From the NCBI RefSeq assembly GCF_000735365.1, contig NZ_JMPL01000041.1:1-33023 (forward strand): a stretch of DNA of 33,023 bases. Reading direction: 5' to 3'. How positions within the stretch are numbered: position 1 is the stretch's first letter; each line of letters opens with the position of its first letter. Position numbers and translations under genes: made by a program. Below, in pieces: positions 25,248-33,023 of this stretch. The notes beneath the pieces were generated by a model, which was not told where the DNA came from, searched no databases, and was given only the letters and a program-made list of their open reading frames with translations. This DNA comes from Kluyvera ascorbata ATCC 33433. GTDB taxonomy: Bacteria; Pseudomonadota; Gammaproteobacteria; Enterobacterales; Enterobacteriaceae.

Positions 25248-25715
25248 ATGCTTAAACAGGTAGAAATTTTCACCGATGGCTCTTGCCTCGGTAACCCAGG
25301 TCCGGGTGGTTATGGCGCCATTCTACGCTATCAGCAGCGGGAAAAAACCTTCAGCGAAGGTTACCGTCTGACGACCAATAACCGCATGGAAATGATGGCG
25401 GCCATCGTCGCGCTTGAAGCGCTCAAAGAGCCATGCACCGTGGTGCTGAGCACCGATAGTCAGTATGTTCGCCAGGGGATCACCCAGTGGATCCACAACT
25501 GGAAAAAACGCGGCTGGAAAACGGCGGATAAAAAGCCGGTGAAAAACGTCGATCTGTGGAAGCGCCTGGACACGGCGCTCGGTAAGCATGAGATTCGTTG
25601 GGAATGGGTTAAAGGCCACGCAGGTCACCCGGAAAACGAACGCTGCGATGAGCTGGCGCGTACGGCGGCCAACTCACCAACGCACGACGATGTTGGGTAT
25701 CAGCCGGAGGCTTAA
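25248..25715 (+). CDS. rnhA: Ribonuclease HI
   Basis: RNase HI cuts the RNA strand of RNA-DNA hybrids, clearing R-loops and primers. From ATG 25248 the protein has 155 residues, exactly the E. coli length; the open frame upstream overlaps the start of dnaQ and is not part of the gene. Catalytic residues Asp10 ([11 protein letters not shown]), Glu48 (NNRMEMMAA), Asp70 (STDSQYV) and Asp134 (RCDELAR) are present, as is the basic protrusion [18 protein letters not shown] that grips the hybrid. An AGGAAG site lies 11 nt before the start. It overlaps the end of yafS by 4 nt, tail to tail. Confidence 0.97.
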   Translation: MLKQVEIFTDGSCLGNPGPGGYGAILRYQQREKTFSEGYRLTTNNRMEMMAAIVALEALKEPCTVVLSTDSQYVRQGITQWIHNWKKRGWKTADKKPVKNVDLWKRLDTALGKHEIRWEWVKGHAGHPENERCDELARTAANSPTHDDVGYQPEA

Positions 25716-26434
25716 GCATCCGGTTTACGGTACTGTCGCGTTGCCCCTACGGCCTGCTGAATGCGGCTTTTGGCTTTATTCTGCCGCATCGGGTTAAGCG
25801 TAAGCGGAAACGTCCGCTTACGCGCTACGATCACCTGCAGGCAACCCAACGCCGGTAAGTGTGTGCTGAGCAGCGTCCCGCCCTGTTTCGCCCAGGGAAG
25901 CACCTGAAACCGGCTTTGGTGCATCACTTCAAAATTCAGTAGCGCCAGCCAATCCAGTTGACGCATCAGGGTAAACATCCGGCTATTGTAGGGCGTCGAT
26001 TTACGCAGCACCGGAACCAGTTTACGCAGCCCCATCAGGCTCATCGGGTTAAAGCTGGTGATAATCAGCCAACCATCGTCAATAAGCACGCGGTCAGCTT
26101 CACGCAGCAGGCGATGAGGATCGCTGCACCAGGGCAGTGTGTGCGACAGCAGGCAGGCATCAACGGATTTCTCCGCAAATGGCAAATGCAGGGGATCTGC
26201 CTTCACCTGCATCGGGTTGCCTTCCAGAGAAATATTGACCTGATGCGAGATAGCACAGGCTTCAGTATTGATCTCAGCGCTGAGGTTTCCCACCTTGAGC
26301 AGGTGAAAACCATACAGTTTTCCCAGCCAGGGTTTCAGTTGACGATCGATAGCCTCGCGATAATATTCACCCCAGGGCATTTGCGCCCACGAGACAGGCG
26401 CCGAGACTGTTTGAGGTATCCTTGCCGGTTTCAT
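25712..26434 (-). CDS. yafS: YafS, SAM-dependent methyltransferase-like protein
   Basis: A 240-residue protein of the class I methyltransferase (Methyltransf_11) type; its substrate is unknown. From ATG 26434 (GGAAGG before it) the length equals E. coli YafS; the longer upstream frame runs into gloB and is rejected. The central part reads like the SAM fold: [22 protein letters not shown], then [21 protein letters not shown], which is the post-motif region typical of this class. The C-terminus is very basic (residues 215-240). It is divergent from gloB with 33 bp between and overlaps rnhA by 4 nt. Confidence 0.93.
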   Translation of the reverse strand: MKPARIPQTVSAPVSWAQMPWGEYYREAIDRQLKPWLGKLYGFHLLKVGNLSAEINTEACAISHQVNISLEGNPMQVKADPLHLPFAEKSVDACLLSHTLPWCSDPHRLLREADRVLIDDGWLIITSFNPMSLMGLRKLVPVLRKSTPYNSRMFTLMRQLDWLALLNFEVMHQSRFQVLPWAKQGGTLLSTHLPALGCLQVIVARKRTFPLTLNPMRQNKAKSRIQQAVGATRQYRKPDA

Positions 26435-26467
26435 CACAACCTTCCCTACGCGTTTAAGAGGTAACAA

Positions 26468-27223
26468 ATGAATCTTAACAGTATTCCAGCCTTTCAGGAC
26501 AACTACATCTGGGTTCTTAATGATGAAACCGGGCGTTGTTTGATAGTCGATCCGGGTGATGCCGCGCCGGTGCTTGAGGCAATCAAGGCAAACAACTGGC
26601 ACCCTGAGGCGATCCTTTTAACGCATCACCACAACGATCACGTCGGCGGCGTTGCCAAACTCGTTAAGTCTTATCCGAATATTGACGTTTATGGCCCTAA
26701 AGAGACTCACAACAAAGGGGCAACAAAAATTGTGTCCGACGGCGACCAAATTCACATCCTCAACCAGGATTTTCACGTTTTCGCCACGCCGGGCCACACT
26801 TTAGGACATGTCTGTTTCTACAGCGCCCCGTGGCTTTTTTGCGGAGACACCTTGTTTTCCGGGGGCTGCGGCCGTCTTTTTGAAGGCACGCCAGCCCAGA
26901 TGTACCAGTCGTTGCAGAGCATTAACACGTTGCCTGAAGAGACGCTAATTTGTTGCGCTCATGAGTACACGCTCTCCAATATGAAGTTTGCGCTGAGCGT
27001 TTTACCGCATGATTTGTTCATTAACGAATACTATCGAGAAGTGAAGGAGTTACGCGCGAAAAAGCAAATGACACTCCCCACAACTCTGAAAAAAGAGCGT
27101 CAGATTAATCTCTTTTTAAGAACGGATGATATTGATTTAATTGATGAAATAAGCAAAGAAACAAAATTGCTACAATCTGAGCAGCGTTTTGCATGGTTAC
27201 GGTCAAAGAAAGATAACTTCTGA
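26468..27223 (+). CDS. gloB: Hydroxyacylglutathione hydrolase (glyoxalase II) GloB
   Basis: GloB hydrolyses S-lactoylglutathione to D-lactate and glutathione, the second step of methylglyoxal detoxification in the cytoplasm. The 251-residue protein has the metallo-beta-lactamase metal motif THHHNDH (His53, His55, Asp57, His58), then [10 protein letters not shown] (third metal site), [16 protein letters not shown] with the bridging Asp, and CAHEYTLSN with the last His. The C-terminal helical region binds glutathione. The ATG at 26468 has GAGGT 6 nt before it. It is divergent from yafS and followed by mltD on the same strand after 71 bp. Confidence 0.97.
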   Translation: MNLNSIPAFQDNYIWVLNDETGRCLIVDPGDAAPVLEAIKANNWHPEAILLTHHHNDHVGGVAKLVKSYPNIDVYGPKETHNKGATKIVSDGDQIHILNQDFHVFATPGHTLGHVCFYSAPWLFCGDTLFSGGCGRLFEGTPAQMYQSLQSINTLPEETLICCAHEYTLSNMKFALSVLPHDLFINEYYREVKELRAKKQMTLPTTLKKERQINLFLRTDDIDLIDEISKETKLLQSEQRFAWLRSKKDNF

Positions 27224-27294
27224 TACTTCCGGGTTGCGTTTTCGAAAGTTCGTCGTTATTATCGGTCGTCTTTTAAGCAACTATTGACACACAC

Positions 27295-28656
27295 ATGAAG
27301 GCAAAAGCGATATTACTCGCCTCTGTCCTGCTCGTGGGTTGCCAGGCTTCACAGCAAGGTAACGTCCAACAGCACGCACAGAGCCTTTCTGCGGCTAGTC
27401 AAGGGGAAGCAGGTAAGTTCGCAAGTCAGGCACGTTGGATGGACGATGGGACATTCGACATGCAGGACCAGGATTTGTGGGCTTACATTGGCGACGAGCT
27501 AAAGATGGGAATCCCGGATAACGCCCGGGTTCGCGAACAGAAACAGAAGTACTTACGAAATAAGAGCTATCTCCACGATGTAACTTTACGGGCAGAGCCG
27601 TATATGTACTGGATAGCCGGGCAAGTTAAGAAACGTAACATGCCAATGGAACTGGTATTACTACCCATAGTGGAGAGCGCTTTTGACCCGCACGCAACGT
27701 CTGGTGCCAATGCCGCAGGCATTTGGCAGATCATTCCGAGCACAGGGCGAAATTACGGTCTGAAACAGACCCGCAGTTATGACGCACGTCGTGATGTCGT
27801 TGCTTCCACAACGGCAGCATTGGATATGATGCAGCGCCTGAACAAAATGTTCGATGGCGACTGGTTATTGACCGTGGCAGCGTATAACAGCGGCGAAGGC
27901 CGTGTAATGAAAGCAATGAAGGTGAACAAGGCCCGTGGTAAACCCACCGACTTCTGGTCACTGCCGTTGCCTCAGGAAACGAAATTATACGTACCTAAGA
28001 TGCTGGCCTTGAGCGACATCCTCAAGAACAGCAAACGCTATGGCGTTCGTCTGCCTACCGCAGATGAAAGCCGTGCATTGGCGCGCGTACGCGTTGATAG
28101 TCCGGTAGAGATCTCACAGCTGGCCGATATGGCAGGAATGCCTGTCAGCAAGCTGAAGACCTTTAACGCGGGCGTCAAAGGCTCTACGCTCGGTGCAAGC
28201 GGTCCGAAGTACGTGATGGTGCCACAGAAACATGCGGATCAGCTGCGTGAGTCCCTGGCCTCCGGTGAGATTGCCGATCTCCAGCCTACGCTGGTTGCCG
28301 ACAACACGCCGATGACCAGCCGTAGCTATAAGGTACGTTCAGGTGACACGCTGTCAGGTATTGCCTCACGTTTAGGCGTGAACGCGAAAGACCTGCAGCA
28401 GTGGAACAACCTGCGTGGCAGCAATCTGAAAGTCGGTCAGAGCTTAACGGTAGGTGCGGGCAGCAGCGCTGCGCGTCTTGCCGATAACAGCAGTATTACG
28501 TACCGCGTACGAAAAGGTGATTCGCTTTCGAGCATCGCCAAACGGCACGGCGTGAACATCAAAGATGTGATGCGCTGGAACAGCGATACGGCCAATCTGC
28601 AGCCGGGCGATCAGCTGACGTTGTTTGTAAAAAACAGCGACCGTCCTGATTCCTGA
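27295..28656 (+). CDS. mltD: Membrane-bound lytic murein transglycosylase D
   Basis: MltD cuts glycan strands of peptidoglycan, making 1,6-anhydromuropeptides, and is anchored as a lipoprotein in the outer membrane. The 453-residue protein has a lipobox with Cys16 (LLVGCQ), an SLT domain (about 110-215) with the catalytic Glu127 in LLPIVESAFDPHA and the following GIWQIIPSTGRNYG, and two C-terminal LysM domains (about 344-387 and 402-446) that bind glycan (YKVRSGDTLSGIA and YRVRKGDSLSSIA). No clear ribosome site precedes ATG 27295, which is followed at once by the signal sequence. A shared terminator separates it from the convergent yafD. Confidence 0.96.
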   Translation: MKAKAILLASVLLVGCQASQQGNVQQHAQSLSAASQGEAGKFASQARWMDDGTFDMQDQDLWAYIGDELKMGIPDNARVREQKQKYLRNKSYLHDVTLRAEPYMYWIAGQVKKRNMPMELVLLPIVESAFDPHATSGANAAGIWQIIPSTGRNYGLKQTRSYDARRDVVASTTAALDMMQRLNKMFDGDWLLTVAAYNSGEGRVMKAMKVNKARGKPTDFWSLPLPQETKLYVPKMLALSDILKNSKRYGVRLPTADESRALARVRVDSPVEISQLADMAGMPVSKLKTFNAGVKGSTLGASGPKYVMVPQKHADQLRESLASGEIADLQPTLVADNTPMTSRSYKVRSGDTLSGIASRLGVNAKDLQQWNNLRGSNLKVGQSLTVGAGSSAARLADNSSITYRVRKGDSLSSIAKRHGVNIKDVMRWNSDTANLQPGDQLTLFVKNSDRPDS

Positions 28657-28668
28657 CAGGTAACTCAT

Positions 28669-28701
28669 AAAAAAGGCACCGTTTCCCCCGGTGCCTTTTT
28701 T
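28669..28701. terminator. Bidirectional terminator between mltD and yafD
   Basis: Arms AAAAAGGCACCG (28670-28681) and CGGTGCCTTTTT (28689-28700) form a perfect 12-bp stem with a 7-nt loop. A runs flank it on the left and T runs on the right, so it can act for both converging genes. Confidence 0.92.
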
Positions 28702-28713
28702 ATTTCCCTCGCC

Positions 28714-29508
28714 CTATTTTCCCGGGCTAAATTCCACAATCAGCGGATTATGATCGGATGCGCGGGTCACCAGAACCGAGGCGTCAGCCACGCTTAGCCC
28801 GCGATAGAACACAAAGTCTAACGGACGACCAAATGCGCGACGGCGCTGGTCATCATCAAAACGAACGGGACGCAGCGACATATCGCGCGCAAACCGATAC
28901 AACGCATTCATCCGCGGACGACTCCAGGCGTTAAAATCTCCGGCCATAATCACCGGGCCTGTGTGCTGGGCAATCTGTTCGCCAATAGGCATCAGCTGTT
29001 TACTATACACATCCACGCCGAGGCTAAAGTTAACCGCGTGAATATTGACGACCATCAGCAGGCGCGCGTCAGGAAGTGGGTAAACGGTCACTAACGCTGA
29101 TTTTGCTAACCGCAGTATCGGCTCGCGTTCGCGCAATGGGCAACAGTAAATAGGATGGGCAGCGGACAGCGTCATCACGCCTGATGGGTGATGCGGCAGC
29201 GCAAACGCGGGAACCTGATCGGCGGCAAGATAGTTAGTGGTCGCAAACTTCACCAGCTCAGGCGTCGTCTGCGCTTCCTGTAATAGGACCAGATGGGCAT
29301 CTTTACCGAACTTATTCAGCACCGACAGCCATTCAGCCCGCTGCTGTTTAAAGATGTTCCACACCAGGATACGAATGTTCTCTTCCGTGCTTAACGGCTT
29401 ACCCACCGAGAGCGCCTGGCTAATGCTGGTATAAGCGCCGGGAGGAGGCAGAATCCGCTCCGCTGGCTGTCCGGCAATATAGCGCATGGCGTAGGTATTT
29501 TTTCGCAC
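28714..29508 (-). CDS. yafD: YafD, endonuclease/exonuclease/phosphatase family protein
   Basis: A 264-residue member of the endonuclease/exonuclease/phosphatase (EEP) fold whose substrate is not established; the E. coli protein is 266 residues and near-identical in most segments. Family motifs are [10 protein letters not shown] (metal-binding Glu), [21 protein letters not shown] (catalytic Asp and Asn) and [12 protein letters not shown] with the terminal Asp-His pair. There is no clear signal peptide. In K-12 yafE lies downstream of yafD; here only 57 bp separate yafD from mltD, so yafE is absent. Confidence 0.94.
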   Translation of the reverse strand: MRKNTYAMRYIAGQPAERILPPPGAYTSISQALSVGKPLSTEENIRILVWNIFKQQRAEWLSVLNKFGKDAHLVLLQEAQTTPELVKFATTNYLAADQVPAFALPHHPSGVMTLSAAHPIYCCPLREREPILRLAKSALVTVYPLPDARLLMVVNIHAVNFSLGVDVYSKQLMPIGEQIAQHTGPVIMAGDFNAWSRPRMNALYRFARDMSLRPVRFDDDQRRRAFGRPLDFVFYRGLSVADASVLVTRASDHNPLIVEFSPGK

Positions 29509-29624
29509 TTTCTTTTATAACCTCAATAACGAAAGAACCCGCCTGATTCCAGGAAGGTTCTTCTGTTATAGGGGCTTTTGCCCGCGGTTTCAACGCTATT
29601 TGTGATAAAGCTGCGTGAACTTCT

Positions 29625-29640
29625 GTAAGCGTTCGCTTAC
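29625..29640. repeat. 16-bp perfect palindrome between MFS gene and yafD
   Basis: GTAAGCGTTCGCTTAC is fully self-complementary with arms of 7 bp and a central TT/CG core. It lies 9 bp after the stop of the MFS transporter gene and 117 bp before yafD. It could be an operator for yafD or a weak stem-loop ending the MFS transcript; no T-run follows on the minus strand. Confidence 0.4.
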
Positions 29641-29649
29641 CCTTCAGCC

Positions 29650-30825
29650 TTAGCCTAATGCGACGCGTGCAGGCCTATCCAGGCGACCGCTCAGGCCGGT
29701 CAGCAGCAGTGCAACCACCACGATCAGCGCGCCAATCCACGGTGTTTGCGCCAGACCATAATGCTCTACCGTTTGACCACCAACGACGGAACCGATAGCG
29801 ATGCCGACGTTAAAAGCGGCGATATTCAGGCCAGAGGCAACGTCGACCGCAGCCGGAGTGTACTGCTCTGCTTTTTGCACCACATAAACCTGCAAGCCCG
29901 GAACGTTACCGAAGGCAAAGACACCCATCACGAGGACGGTGGCCAGAGCCGCGTACTGAATTGATGCCGTAAACTGGAAAACCAACAGCAGTGCAGCCAG
30001 TGCCGCGAAAATAAACTTCAGTGCGGGTACTGCGCCGTGTTTATCGGCCAGTTTACCGCCCCAGATGTTCCCAATTGCTACCGCCACACCATAGCCCAGC
30101 AGGATCCAACTCACCGCGCCTGGCGTAAAGCCAGCCAGGTCCTGCATCATCGGCGCCAGGAAGGTAAAGGCAGTAAAGACGCCGCCATAGCCTAACGCGG
30201 TAATGGCGTAAATCATCAGCAAGCGTGGGTGAGTCAGTACTTTCACCTGTTCAGCAAGGCTTGCCGGCGCACGCCCTGGGATATTACGCGGGATAAGCAC
30301 CGCGCTGGCAATTAGCGCAATCACCCCAAGTAGAGAAACGGCGAGGAAGGTTTCCCGCCAGCCGAAATGCTGACCAATGAACGTCCCCATCGGTACGCCG
30401 GTCACCAGAGCAACGGTCAAACCGCCGAACATAATAGCGATTGCCGACGCCGCCTTCTCTTTAGGTACCAGGCTCGTTGCAATCGTCGACCCAATGGAGA
30501 AGAAAACGCCGTGGGCCAGGCCTGTCAGCAAACGCGCGACGACCAGAGTGGCATACCCGGGCGCTTGCCAGGCCAGCAGGTTCCCGATGGTAAATAGCAC
30601 CATCAGCGCCAGCAGCAGCTGTTTTCGCGGCAGTTTGCCGGTCAACGCGGTTAATACCGGCGCGCCGATGGCTACGCCCAGGGCATAAATAGAAACCAGC
30701 ATCCCTGCGGAAGGCAGAGAGATGGCAAGCTGTTCAGCAATCGTCGGGACCAGGCCGACAATCACAAATTCGGTTGTGCCAATTGCGAAGGCACTGATCG
30801 TTAAGGCTAGAAGCGCTAGCGGCAT
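29650..30825 (-). CDS. MFS transporter, DHA1-type (drug or sugar efflux family)
   Basis: A 391-residue inner-membrane protein with about 12 predicted helices in two halves of six. The N-terminus FAIGTTEFVIVGLVPTIA and the loop GKLPRKQLLL are typical of the DHA1 branch with AraJ, YdhP and SotB-like exporters; the similarity is to the family rather than to one named K-12 protein. The substrate is unknown. The ATG at 30825 has GGAG 8 nt before it. It lies between yafD and yafC, divergent from the LysR regulator YafC, so YafC may control it; K-12 has no such gene next to yafC. Confidence 0.88.
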   Translation of the reverse strand: MPLALLALTISAFAIGTTEFVIVGLVPTIAEQLAISLPSAGMLVSIYALGVAIGAPVLTALTGKLPRKQLLLALMVLFTIGNLLAWQAPGYATLVVARLLTGLAHGVFFSIGSTIATSLVPKEKAASAIAIMFGGLTVALVTGVPMGTFIGQHFGWRETFLAVSLLGVIALIASAVLIPRNIPGRAPASLAEQVKVLTHPRLLMIYAITALGYGGVFTAFTFLAPMMQDLAGFTPGAVSWILLGYGVAVAIGNIWGGKLADKHGAVPALKFIFAALAALLLVFQFTASIQYAALATVLVMGVFAFGNVPGLQVYVVQKAEQYTPAAVDVASGLNIAAFNVGIAIGSVVGGQTVEHYGLAQTPWIGALIVVVALLLTGLSGRLDRPARVALG

Positions 30826-30894
30826 AATTTACTCCACATCATCAGTATTAAGATGACACGTAGTATGCCGGGGTGTTTAAATAACAAAAATATT

Positions 30895-30915
30895 CAAAAT
30901 CTCAATAGAATTTTG
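30895..30915. promoter_or_regulatory. Possible YafC operator in the MFS/yafC divergent promoter region
   Basis: CAAAAT (30895-30900) and ATTTTG (30910-30915) form an inverted repeat with a 9-nt AT-rich centre, the size and composition of a LysR-type recognition site. It sits 14 bp before yafC and 69 bp before the MFS gene. Confidence 0.4.
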
Positions 30916-30929
30916 CTTCAGGTGCAATA

Positions 30930-31823
30930 ATGAGAGCGACATCAGAAGAAATAGCCATTTTTGTGGCGGTAGTGGAAAGTGGCAGTTTCAGCCGTGCCGC
31001 CGAGCAGCTTGGGCAGGCCAACTCGGCGGTAAGTCGGGCGGTGAAGAAGCTGGAATCAAAGCTCGGCGTGAGTCTGCTTAACCGCACCACGCGCCAGTTG
31101 AGCCTGACCGAAGAGGGAGAGCGTTATTTCCGCCGAATGCAGGTTGTGCTGCAGGAGATGGCGGCTGCCGAGAACGAGCTGCTGGATACGCGTAACACGC
31201 CGCGGGGCTTATTGCGCGTGGATGCTGCCACGCCGGTGATGCTGCACTTCCTGATGCCACTGGTGAAGCCTTTCCGCGAACGTTACCCGGAAATGACGCT
31301 TTCGCTGGTCTCTTCCGAAACCTTTATCAATTTGATTGAGCGTAAGGTTGATGTCGCTATCCGCGCCGGTACTTTAACGGATTCCAGCCTACGCGCACGT
31401 CCACTGTTTAGCAGCTATAGGAAGATTATTGCCTCGCCGGAGTATATTGCTCGCCACGGTAAACCAGAGAACGTTGTCGACCTCAAAGAACATCTTTGCC
31501 TTGGCTTTACCGAACCGTCTTCACTGAACACCTGGCCTGTTTACTGCTGTGATGGCCAGTTTATGGAAATTAGCAGTGGAATTTCGTCAAACAGCGGTGA
31601 GACGCTTAAACAACTGTGTCTGCACGGTAACGGCATTGCCTGCTTGTCGGACTATATGGTGGATAAAGAAATTGCTAGCGGGGAGTTTGTTGAGCTGCTG
31701 GCTGATAAACGTCTGCCGGTGGAAATGCCTTTTAGCGCCGTGTATTACAGCGACCGTGCGGTGAGTACGCGCATCAGAGCGTTTATTGATTTTCTCAGCG
31801 AGTATGTGAAAGACAACCGGTAA
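30930..31823 (+). CDS. yafC: LysR-family transcriptional regulator YafC
   Basis: A 297-residue LysR-type regulator with its winged helix-turn-helix in residues 1-60 ([40 protein letters not shown]) and an effector domain from about 90. It is of the CrgA-like subgroup and matches E. coli YafC closely ([38 protein letters not shown]); the C-terminus is a few residues shorter. The target and inducer are unknown. The ATG at 30930 has AGGTG before it. It is divergent from an MFS transporter, which suggests, but does not prove, that it controls that gene. Confidence 0.93.
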   Translation: MRATSEEIAIFVAVVESGSFSRAAEQLGQANSAVSRAVKKLESKLGVSLLNRTTRQLSLTEEGERYFRRMQVVLQEMAAAENELLDTRNTPRGLLRVDAATPVMLHFLMPLVKPFRERYPEMTLSLVSSETFINLIERKVDVAIRAGTLTDSSLRARPLFSSYRKIIASPEYIARHGKPENVVDLKEHLCLGFTEPSSLNTWPVYCCDGQFMEISSGISSNSGETLKQLCLHGNGIACLSDYMVDKEIASGEFVELLADKRLPVEMPFSAVYYSDRAVSTRIRAFIDFLSEYVKDNR

Positions 31824-31831
31824 TAGAGAGA

Positions 31832-31918
31832 TCCCGGCGTCGGCGTAAACGCCTCGCCCGGGCTACCAGAGGGTGCTGCCCGGGTGAGTTGCTTTAGCTA
31901 CTTGAGGGTTGTAGCCCG
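31832..31918. repeat. REP-type element with degenerate second unit
   Basis: A REP-like unit begins TCCCGGCGTCGGCG and ends GCCCGGGCTACC (31832-31867), of the same type as the repeat at 4084-4152. A degenerate copy follows with CTGCCCGGG and GTAGCCCG, up to the end of the dkgB gene. It lies between the convergent yafC and dkgB. Confidence 0.7.
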
Positions 31919-31930
31919 TTTATCGCATCA

Positions 31931-32734
31931 TTAGTCCCACTCTGGAGCCAAGCCTTCTGGGCTGACCAGGCGGTCGTTGCAATCCAGGTCAGCAATCGCT
32001 TTTTTATCATCGACATCTAATTTCAGATCCAGCGCCAGCAGGTTGCTCGCCAGGTTTTCACGCTTGGTTGAAGATGGGATCACCGCATAGCCTTCACCCA
32101 TTGCCCAGGCCAGAATAACCTGCGCTGGCGTCGCATTGTGTTTCTTCGCAATTTCAGCAATCACTTCATCTTTCAGCGCTTTACCGTAGGCCAGCGTCAT
32201 ATAAGAGGTGATGTGGATACCATGCTCTGCCGCCCAACCCACCACCTTACGGTTCTGCAAGTAAGGTGACAATTCAATCTGGTTAGTCGCAATATTTTCA
32301 ATGCCAACGGCAGCAATAGCGCGTTCCATCAGCGGAATAGTGAAGTTGGAGATACCAATCTGGCGCGTCAGGCCCTGCTGTTTCGCTTCCAGCAGCGCAG
32401 CCATGAATTCTTCAACCGCCACAGCGTCATTTGGAGACGGCCAGTGGATCAGCGTCAGGTCAACATAATCGGTACGCAACTTCTCTAGGCTCTCTTTGAG
32501 GCTAGCGATCAGCTTGTCTTTGCCCAGGTTTTCAATCCAGATCTTAGTGGTGATGAACAGCTCATCACGCGCGATGCCGCTTTCCGCAATCGCCTGACCA
32601 ACGGCCGCTTCGTTGTCGTAGATCTGCGCGGTATCGATGGTGCGGTAACCTAGCTCAAGGGCGGTTTTAACGGATGCGATAACAACGTCATCTTTCAGGC
32701 GGAAGGTGCCAAGGCCAAGTGCAGGGATTGTCAT
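31931..32734 (-). CDS. dkgB: 2,5-diketo-D-gluconate reductase B / methylglyoxal reductase DkgB
   Basis: DkgB is a cytoplasmic NADPH-dependent aldo-keto reductase acting on 2,5-diketo-gluconate and on aldehydes such as methylglyoxal. The 267-residue protein has the AKR tetrad: Asp34 and Tyr39 in [12 protein letters not shown], Lys64 in FITTKIW, and His97 in LTLIHWPSP. The NADPH segment [14 protein letters not shown] is close to the C-terminus. The ATG at 32734 has GAGGAAAATC before it. It lies directly downstream of a tRNA-Asp gene on the same strand, as yafB/dkgB follows aspU in E. coli, with a terminator between. Confidence 0.96.
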   Translation of the reverse strand: MTIPALGLGTFRLKDDVVIASVKTALELGYRTIDTAQIYDNEAAVGQAIAESGIARDELFITTKIWIENLGKDKLIASLKESLEKLRTDYVDLTLIHWPSPNDAVAVEEFMAALLEAKQQGLTRQIGISNFTIPLMERAIAAVGIENIATNQIELSPYLQNRKVVGWAAEHGIHITSYMTLAYGKALKDEVIAEIAKKHNATPAQVILAWAMGEGYAVIPSSTKRENLASNLLALDLKLDVDDKKAIADLDCNDRLVSPEGLAPEWD

Positions 32735-32859
32735 GATTTTCCTCTTTATTTATCAATATTGGTTAACGAAAACCATTATGACGAGCGAGAGGATCGGGAA
32801 AAAGATCGTTTAATGCAGAGGATTTTTGCTAAAACAGCAATAATTAGACAGCAGAAAAA

Positions 32860-32890
32860 GAAAAAGCCCTGAGCAATTATGCTCAGGGCT
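32860..32890 (-). terminator. Rho-independent terminator after tRNA-Asp
   Basis: Arms AGCCCTGAGC (32865-32874) and GCTCAGGGCT (32881-32890) form a perfect 10-bp stem with a 6-nt loop. On the minus strand it is followed by TTTTTCTTTTTC, 9 nt after the tRNA 3' end; it probably ends the rRNA-tRNA transcript. Confidence 0.9.
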
Positions 32891-32899
32891 CTTAATAAG

Positions 32900-32976
32900 T
32901 GGCGGAACGGACGGGACTCGAACCCGCGACCCCCTGCGTGACAGGCAGGTATTCTAACCGACTGAACTACCGCTCC
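32900..32976 (-). tRNA. aspU: tRNA-Asp (GUC anticodon), second copy
   Basis: This 77-nt gene is identical base for base to the tRNA-Asp at 24246-24322, including the encoded CCA and the GTC anticodon. No promoter is seen in the 47 bp between it and the window edge. In E. coli the equivalent aspU next to dkgB is the last gene of the rrnH operon, and the right-edge sequence (GCAGTAAACCGGGATG on the minus strand) resembles the rrf-aspU spacer there, so a 5S rRNA gene should lie just outside the window. Confidence 0.97.
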
Positions 32977-33023
32977 ACCGAATTTCTTTGTCACTACCCG
33001 GATTATTCATCCCGGTTTACTGC

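Noticed and set aside
32776-32994. 72-codon open frame over the right tRNA-Asp gene
   Set aside because: It reads through the tRNA sequence and its terminator on the same strand; it is a by-product of the tRNA.
1-33023. CRISPR array, insertion sequence or prophage
   Set aside because: I saw no regularly spaced direct repeats, no transposase or integrase sequence and no terminal inverted repeats with target duplications.

Overview
The window is chromosomal DNA of a member of the Enterobacteriaceae. Most genes read as orthologues of the E. coli K-12 segment from crl to aspU (crl, frsA, gpt, pepD, dinB, Flag-2 remnants, yafL, yafK, yafJ, gmhA, fadE, yafV, dnaQ, rnhA, yafS, gloB, mltD, yafD, yafC, dkgB, two tRNA-Asp genes). 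It is not E. coli: a complete Na+-NQR operon sits between yafL and yafK, the REP/BIME repeats are of a different GC-rich type, and several K-12 genes are missing at the expected places (yafNO, prfH, rayT, dinJ-yafQ, ivy, yafE). A relative such as Enterobacter, Klebsiella, Kluyvera or a neighbouring genus fits; the genus cannot be settled by reading alone.

Layout. 1-2.4 kb: crl, frsA and gpt on the minus strand (sigma-S helper, metabolic switch protein, purine salvage). 2.6-4.1 kb: pepD dipeptidase. 4.16-5.7 kb: an SOS unit, dinB followed 2 nt later by yafP, behind a perfect LexA box. 5.7-6.4 kb: an unrecognised zinc-ribbon protein. 6.4-9.0 kb: a deletion scar of the Flag-2 lateral flagellar cluster, in which the 3' part of lafU meets the 3' part of lfhA back to back. 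9.1-10.2 kb: a small putative membrane protein and yafL (NlpC/P60 hydrolase). 10.3-16.4 kb: nqrABCDEF-nqrM on the minus strand, the sodium-pumping NADH:quinone oxidoreductase, with no apbE in the cluster. 16.4-16.9 kb: a regulatory intergenic region with two palindromes. 16.9-22.6 kb: yafK (dpaA), yafJ, gmhA, fadE with a FadR site, and yafV. 22.6-24.2 kb: a divergent eamB/yfiE-like exporter-regulator pair at the 3' side of a tRNA-Asp gene. 24.2-32.98 kb: tRNA-Asp, dnaQ/rnhA, yafS/gloB, mltD, yafD, an MFS transporter divergent from yafC, dkgB and a second identical tRNA-Asp, which probably closes an rRNA operon lying just past the right edge.

Functionally this is mostly housekeeping: envelope and peptidoglycan upkeep (mltD, yafL, yafK, gmhA), DNA replication and repair (dnaQ, rnhA, dinB), detoxification (gloB, dkgB), fatty acid oxidation (fadE) and respiration (nqr). 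FadE, FrsA and Na+-NQR all touch carbon and energy flow but are separate units. I found no CRISPR array, insertion sequence, prophage or clear novel defence system. The most informative accessory points are the Flag-2 scar, the apbE-less nqr operon, the reduced dinB-yafP SOS operon with an unknown zinc-ribbon gene upstream, a LacI/GalR-like palindrome before yafK, and the eamB-yfiE pair at the tRNA-Asp site.
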